Origin: Gammaproteobacteria bacterium
GTDB taxonomy: Bacteria > Pseudomonadota > Gammaproteobacteria > BMS3Bbin11
Length of the DNA: 10,063 nt
NCBI GenBank assembly: GCA_030636465.1
Contig: DAOVWW010000026.1
Location: forward strand, 1-10,063
Direction of reading: 5' to 3'
Under the pieces are notes generated by a model that was not told where the DNA came from, did no database searches, and saw only the letters and a program-made list of their open reading frames with translations. Made by a program: the position numbers and the translations under genes. Each line of letters starts with the position of its first letter. Position 1 is the stretch's first letter. Below, piece by piece: positions 6,594-10,063 of this stretch.

Positions 6594-6961
6594 AGAGTAT
6601 ATTTCCAGCTCTAATTGCGGCAGCCATTACGCTGCTACCGAATAGCGCATTGCCAAATACTCAAATTGAGCCATCAGCGTTCACTGCAAAGAGCGGTGAA
6701 AAATTATGGAACCAGACACAAACTATTTCGGGACAGGTCCGCAGCTGTGCAAGTTGTCACACTAGCGACCCTCGCCAAGCAGGTAAACATATCCGTACTG
6801 GCAAGCCGATCAAACCCATGGCTCCATCCGCTAACGCCGAACGCTTCGTTGATCCCAAAAAAGTTTCGAAATGGTTCAAGCGAAACTGCAAGTGGACCCT
6901 GGGACGTGAGTGCAGTGAGCAGGAAAAGGCTGACATTACCAGCTATCTGAAAAGTATTTAA
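6590..6961 (+). CDS. shp: SHP-type oxygen-binding monoheme cytochrome c (DUF1924 family)
   Basis: The 123-residue product has a signal peptide (1 to about 22), a heme site CASCH (53-57) and the SHP/DUF1924 landmarks RQAGKHIRTGKPIKPMAPSAN, ERFVDPKKVSKWFKRNCKW and RECSEQEKADI. In the Rhodobacter sphaeroides heme protein the sixth heme ligand is an asparagine that leaves on reduction so that oxygen can bind, next to a disulfide. Asn99-Cys100 and Cys108 here occupy the matching positions, so ligand and disulfide both appear retained. The protein should be periplasmic and receive electrons from DHC; proposed roles for SHP include reaction with oxygen, peroxide or nitric oxide-type ligands. The start overlaps the cytochrome b stop by 4 bp and has GAGGAG upstream. 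Family identity is strong; physiological substrate unknown. Confidence 0.9.
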   Translation: MKSIFPALIAAAITLLPNSALPNTQIEPSAFTAKSGEKLWNQTQTISGQVRSCASCHTSDPRQAGKHIRTGKPIKPMAPSANAERFVDPKKVSKWFKRNCKWTLGRECSEQEKADITSYLKSI

Positions 6962-6973
6962 AGGAGATAAAAA

Positions 6974-7558
6974 ATGAAAACACTGATTTTTTCTACAGCC
7001 GCCGTAGCTTTGGTCGGCACCCTTGGCCTCGGCATCCAGGGTGCCTGGAGTGACGATGATGACCATTCATTTAGCACAGCGAAATGGAACAAGATGAAAG
7101 CACGATCTACCGGTGTTGCAGCCGTAACGAACGCTTTATACACAGAGGAATGTGGCAGTTGTCACTTTGCTTACCCACCGGGTTTACTGCCTGCGTCATC
7201 ATGGCAAAAAGTTATGGCGGGTCTGGCCGATCATTTTGGCGACAATGCAGAACTGGATGCCAATGAACAACAGCAACTAACTGAATATCTGACAAACAAT
7301 GCAGCGGATACCTCAAGCTATAGACGCTCACGAAAAATCATGAATAGCCTGCAGAATACAAACACACCGTCTCCACTACGGATTACAGAAATACCCTACT
7401 TCAGACATGAACACAGGGAAATACCGAAGCGAATAATTAACCTTCCCGAAGTGGGTGGCAATCTCAGCCAGTGTAACTCATGCCACCAGCACGCTGAAAA
7501 GGGTTCATTCAACGAAGACGAGATATCAATCAAGGGTTTTGGCAGATGGAAGGATTGA
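6974..7558 (+). CDS. dhc: Diheme cytochrome c (DHC), partner of SHP
   Basis: The 194-residue product has a signal peptide (1 to about 26) followed by an acidic, histidine-containing mature start (DDDDHS). The two heme sites are CGSCH (60-64), in the family phrase CGSCHFAYPPGLLPASSW, and CNSCH (167-171). Likely distal histidines are His87 (GLADHFGDNAELD) and one of His145/His147 (YFRHEHREIP). This pattern is the DHC family, whose two hemes lie in separate domains and whose known job is to pass electrons to SHP. It starts 12 nt after the SHP stop with a perfect AAGGAG site, the best in the operon, suggesting high expression. Length is normal and no defect is seen. It is the last gene before the terminator. 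Confidence 0.93.
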   Translation: MKTLIFSTAAVALVGTLGLGIQGAWSDDDDHSFSTAKWNKMKARSTGVAAVTNALYTEECGSCHFAYPPGLLPASSWQKVMAGLADHFGDNAELDANEQQQLTEYLTNNAADTSSYRRSRKIMNSLQNTNTPSPLRITEIPYFRHEHREIPKRIINLPEVGGNLSQCNSCHQHAEKGSFNEDEISIKGFGRWKD

Positions 7559-7589
7559 AGGCCAGGACTAAAGGGGAAAGGAAAAGATT

Positions 7590-7632
7590 GTTTTACGTTT
7601 TATGCATTACGGTTTACGTAAAACCTAAAACT
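7590..7632. repeat. Array of six degenerate heptamers containing a 9-bp inverted repeat
   Basis: From 7590 the sequence reads in 7-bp units: GTTTTAC, GTTTTAT, GCATTAC, GGTTTAC, GTAAAAC, CTAAAAC. The outer units give an inverted repeat, GTTTTACGT (7590-7598) with ACGTAAAAC (7616-7624), loop 17 nt, and TTTACGT recurs at a 21-bp distance (7592 and 7613). No T-tract follows. It may be a regulatory site, a processing hairpin or a small tandem repeat. Confidence 0.5.
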
Positions 7633-7640
7633 TGATACTA

Positions 7641-7677
7641 AAAAAGGTGCGCCCACTCGTTTTGGGTGCACCTTTTT
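7641..7677. terminator. Strong intrinsic terminator, bidirectional
   Basis: AAAAAGGTGCGCCCA (7641-7655) pairs with TGGGTGCACCTTTTT (7663-7677) around a 7-nt loop CTCGTTT, with one G-U wobble. A T-run follows the GC core on the plus strand and, through the leading A-run, on the minus strand too. It lies between the convergent DHC operon and the cysteine-repeat gene and should stop both transcripts. Confidence 0.92.
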
Positions 7678-7695
7678 ATTTACTTCATTTTTTTC

Positions 7696-8112
7696 TTAAT
7701 TAAGCTGTAAATCAATATCTTTCATCGCCTGCTTGCAGCGTTTAGCAACTTTGTCTTCATTCGTTTTCAAACAGGTCAGAATACGACCTTCTCCTGCTTC
7801 CACTTTCGCACAAATATTTTCGATGTCATCACCACATTCGTTTGCAACAAAAGTCAGTGCACTAACAGCACGTTCTAGCTGTGCTGCCGCATCATAAACG
7901 GCATATTCACAACGGCCAGAAATTTTATCTGAATGCGCAAATAGACAGGCAAGAATGCGACCTTCGCCAGGTGTGACATCTTTGCAGTACGTGGAAAGTT
8001 CTTTATCACAGCCATTCGCAACACTTTCAACAATATCTTCAAGTGCACTGGCAGGTAGTGAAAAGACCAACAGTGAAGCCAGTAATGCCATTATTTTAAT
8101 CTTAGGGTACAT
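7696..8112 (-). CDS. Exported cysteine-rich repeat protein (GLG1/Cys-rich FGFR-type repeats)
   Basis: The 138-residue protein has a signal peptide (MYPKIKIMALLASLLVFSLPASA, cleavage near 23) and two tandem four-cysteine repeats. Repeat 1 cysteines are 35, 43, 56 and 68; repeat 2 cysteines are 93, 101, 114 and 126. Spacings are 8, 13 and 12 in both copies, offset by exactly 58 residues, with the shared phrases VTPGEGRILACL and VEAGEGRILTCL. This is the cysteine-rich repeat first described in Golgi glycoprotein 1 and also found in small secreted bacterial proteins; two disulfides per unit are expected. The bacterial role is unknown. The ribosome-binding site GGAG lies 7 nt upstream and the gene has its own promoter candidate and terminator, so it is probably monocistronic. 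Confidence 0.85.
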   Translation of the reverse strand: MYPKIKIMALLASLLVFSLPASALEDIVESVANGCDKELSTYCKDVTPGEGRILACLFAHSDKISGRCEYAVYDAAAQLERAVSALTFVANECGDDIENICAKVEAGEGRILTCLKTNEDKVAKRCKQAMKDIDLQLN

Positions 8113-8131
8113 ATTAAATCTCCATTTAGTG

Positions 8132-8160
8132 TTTATAGTCTATTTTTAAAAACTCTTGAA
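8132..8160 (-). promoter_or_regulatory. Sigma70-like promoter of the cysteine-rich repeat gene
   Basis: On the minus strand TTCAAG (8155-8160) is separated by 17 bp from TATAAA (8132-8137), about 20 bp before the GGAG ribosome-binding site. The -10 and spacing are close to consensus. No operator was recognised. The remaining non-coding bases up to 8228 hold only a 5-bp hairpin. Confidence 0.55.
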
Positions 8161-8228
8161 TGTCTTTGTACAGTTTTGTGAGCTTACCGAGTCTAGGGTA
8201 ACTGCATTCATTCATACTCAGCATCGTA

Positions 8229-8777
8229 CTAGCGCTGCAACCCTGTCTCCACGTTATCTCTAACTTCTTCACCCGACAATAGTTGTATCAGGCACAGTGC
8301 AAAATCCATCGCTGTGCCCGGTCCTCTTGAGGTTATTACATTATCATCTAATACTATCGCCTTAGCCGTATTATGCATGCCAGTTACTGCTACATCAGAC
8401 AATGCGCCAGGATAAGACGTCATTTCTTTGTTTTCCAGTAAACCCGCTGCTGCCAGCACTTTAGGGGCGGCACAGATTGCAGCAACATATCGCCCTTTGC
8501 TAGCCATCTTTTTTAGTAACTGGTGGATACGTTTATCTTGATTGAGGTTATCCGCGCCAGGCAGGCCGCCTGGCAGCACTATCATTTCAAACTCTGCATC
8601 CAGAGCCTGATCGAGATTACAATCAGGTAATATTTTTGTTCCCCTGCTGCCAGTAATGACACCTTCTACCAGTCCAGCCACAGTAACGTCAATGTTTGCA
8701 CGTCTCAACAAGTCAATAATAGTGACGGCTTCAAGTTCCTCAAATCCTGACGCTAGAGGAACCAGTACCTTTTTCAT
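8229..8777 (-). CDS. DJ-1/PfpI-family protein (YajL/ThiJ-like)
   Basis: This 182-residue protein matches the DJ-1 family over its full length: ASGFEELEAVTIIDLLRRA at the N-terminus, IVLPGGLPGADNL (66-78), the nucleophile elbow AAICAAPKVLAAAGLL with Cys102, and TSRGPGTAMDFAL near the end. Glu16 corresponds to the glutamate that lowers the pKa of the catalytic cysteine in DJ-1/YajL. The residue region equivalent to DJ-1 His126 reads SYPG, so a classical catalytic triad is not evident. Members are cytosolic and linked to oxidative-stress defence, chaperone activity or glyoxalase-type activity; which applies here cannot be told. It begins 17 bp after the ctpA stop on the same strand, so the two are probably co-transcribed. 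No clear ribosome-binding site stronger than a short purine run is visible. Confidence 0.92.
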   Translation of the reverse strand: MKKVLVPLASGFEELEAVTIIDLLRRANIDVTVAGLVEGVITGSRGTKILPDCNLDQALDAEFEMIVLPGGLPGADNLNQDKRIHQLLKKMASKGRYVAAICAAPKVLAAAGLLENKEMTSYPGALSDVAVTGMHNTAKAIVLDDNVITSRGPGTAMDFALCLIQLLSGEEVRDNVETGLQR

Positions 8778-8794
8778 TACTATTTATACAGCGT

Positions 8795-10063
8795 CTAATT
8801 AAGCTGGTTAACAATATTGACGCCTTTAAGAAGGTTCAAGGCCTCGTTCAGCTGATAATCATTTTTCAACTTTTCCTTTTCTTCAGTCTCTTTATCTTTT
8901 TTCACCGTGTCTTTATCTTTCTTAGCACCACCGGCAGACTTTTTCCCATCGCCGTTTCCATTTTCAAGATGGTCACGCAAATCTGCCTCACGTAATCGCT
9001 GTATCTTGCTCTCTTCTTTCTTGCTGATCTGCAGCTGCTCAACAATAATATCAGGCTCAATTCCTTCAGCCTGTATTGAACGCCCTGAAGGAGTAAAGTA
9101 CCTTGCCGTGGTTATTTTTAAGGCTGCGCCGTTATTCATCGGCATAATAGTCTGTACAGAGCCCTTACCAAATGTCTTTGTACCCATAATAATGGCGCGA
9201 TGATGGTCCTGTAAGGCACCTGCAACAATTTCAGATGCTGACGCGGAACCACCGTTTACCAGCACGACCATCGGAGCCCCTTTTAGTAGATCGTTGGGGG
9301 AGGCATTAAAAGTAAGCAAAGAGTCTTTCACTCTACCTTCTGTGTAAACGATTTTTCCTTTTTTAACAAAGGCATCTGCGACAGAAACAGAGGCATTTAA
9401 CACGCCACCCGGATTATTCCTTAGATCCAGCACCAGTCCCTTTAATTCACCACCGCTTTCCTTCTTCAATTCAGAAAGTACTTTGCGCATGCTAGTGCCG
9501 GTGGCTGACTGAAACTGGCTTATACGGATATAGCCATAACCCGGTTCTAGCATTCTGCTACGAACACTTTTTATTCGAATAATAGCTCGTGTGATAGTGA
9601 TTTTCAGAGGACCTTCTTCACCTTCACGAACAACGGTCAGGAGAATATCGGTACCAGGATCCCCGCGCATAATCTTGACTGCTTCATTTAGCGTCATGCC
9701 CTTAACCGGCGTGTCATCAAGACGAACAATCACATCACCAGCCATCATGCCCGCACGTTGTGCAGGTGTATCGTCAATAGGTGAAATAACTTTAACAAAG
9801 CCATTTTCCATTGATACTTCTATGCCCAGGCCACCAAACTTCCCATCGGTGCCTATGCGCATTTCCTTAAACTCTTCCTTGTTCAAATATGAAGAATGGG
9901 GATCCAGCCCGGACAGCATTCCCTTAATTGCATGCTCCAGCAAGTCCTTATCATCAACAGATTCAACATAATCTGACTTTACCTTGCCGAATACTTCGGT
10001 AAATGCACGCAAGTCTTCGAGTGGTAAGGGAGATGCTGCCACGGCTTTTTTGTCGCTGCCGGC
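8795..10063 (-). CDS. ctpA: Carboxy-terminal processing protease CtpA, S41 family (5' end outside window)
   Basis: The frame is open to the window edge, giving 422 visible residues. The GTG at 10042 is an internal valine, and the export signal and true start lie beyond the edge. Order in the visible part: N-terminal helices (FTEVFGKVKSDYVE, GLDPHSSYL), a PDZ domain at about 75-160 (FGGLGIEV, AGDVIVRLDD), then the protease core with DLRNNPGG, VNGGSASASEI and KTFGKGSVQT. By comparison with Prc and D1 protease, the catalytic pair is Ser275 and Lys300 (visible numbering), 25 residues apart as expected. These periplasmic proteases trim C-termini and regulate cell-wall hydrolases. A Lys/Glu-rich low-complexity stretch (about 367-400) precedes the conserved end DYQLNEALNLLKG. 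The DJ-1 gene follows 17 bp downstream. Confidence 0.95.
   Translation of the reverse strand, partial: AGSDKKAVAASPLPLEDLRAFTEVFGKVKSDYVESVDDKDLLEHAIKGMLSGLDPHSSYLNKEEFKEMRIGTDGKFGGLGIEVSMENGFVKVISPIDDTPAQRAGMMAGDVIVRLDDTPVKGMTLNEAVKIMRGDPGTDILLTVVREGEEGPLKITITRAIIRIKSVRSRMLEPGYGYIRISQFQSATGTSMRKVLSELKKESGGELKGLVLDLRNNPGGVLNASVSVADAFVKKGKIVYTEGRVKDSLLTFNASPNDLLKGAPMVVLVNGGSASASEIVAGALQDHHRAIIMGTKTFGKGSVQTIMPMNNGAALKITTARYFTPSGRSIQAEGIEPDIIVEQLQISKKEESKIQRLREADLRDHLENGNGDGKKSAGGAKKDKDTVKKDKETEEKEKLKNDYQLNEALNLLKGVNIVNQLN

Noticed and set aside
6704..7143. Minus-strand open frames opposite SHP and DHC
   Set aside because: The plus strand carries clear cytochrome motifs with good ribosome-binding sites; the minus frames show no domain or start signal.
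8184..8206. TTACC...GGTAA hairpin after the DJ-1 gene, possible terminator
   Set aside because: Only 5 paired bases with an 8-nt loop and no T-run on the minus strand.
8907..9971. Two open frames on the plus strand opposite ctpA
   Set aside because: Antisense shadows of a well conserved S41 protease; their Ser/Arg/Pro-rich translations are typical of reverse-strand noise.

Overview
The window reads as chromosomal DNA from a mid-GC gammaproteobacterium. The grounds are the proteobacterial-type nitrate transporter, QseB/QseC-like two-component system, SHP/DHC/cytochrome b cluster, carboxy-terminal processing protease and DJ-1/PfpI protein. Several c-type cytochromes and a DsrC-family protein suggest a respiratory, possibly sulfur-oxidising lifestyle, but the species cannot be named from sequence alone. 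No RNA genes, insertion sequences or CRISPR arrays were seen.

Layout, left to right. (1) 1-2366, plus strand: the C-terminal end of a NarK/NasA-type nitrate transporter, a DsrC/TusE-family protein lacking the terminal redox cysteine, and a membrane-anchored fusion of a PP2C phosphatase and a Ser/Thr kinase. The last two are joined stop-to-start (TGAATG). (2) 2394-3299, minus strand: a class II-like monoheme cytochrome c followed by a four-helix membrane protein of unknown function. (3) 3544-5858, minus strand: a tight unit of PepSY-domain protein, OmpR-family response regulator and sensor histidine kinase. (4) 6000-7558, plus strand, divergent from (3): cytochrome b561-type membrane protein, the oxygen-binding-type cytochrome SHP and the diheme cytochrome DHC. 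A strong terminator follows. (5) 7696-8112, minus strand: an exported protein with two precisely duplicated four-cysteine repeats. (6) 8229-10063, minus strand: ctpA (5' end outside the window) followed by a DJ-1/PfpI gene.

Regions 3 and 4 form a self-contained module. The sensor kinase and regulator probably control the divergent cytochrome operon and themselves. The 141-bp shared intergenic region carries three TTAA-type half-sites at an exact 11-bp period, the pattern expected for PmrA/QseB-class regulators. The encoded electron chain would run from quinol through cytochrome b and DHC to SHP.

Region 1 is the most unusual part: a nitrate transporter, a putatively non-catalytic DsrC homologue and a phosphatase-kinase in one transcription unit. 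This suggests a regulatory link between a sulfur-carrier-like protein, protein phosphorylation and nitrate uptake or assimilation. Other points worth a look are an array of degenerate heptamers just ahead of the terminator at 7641-7677 and the bulged hairpin between the convergent genes at 2366/2394.
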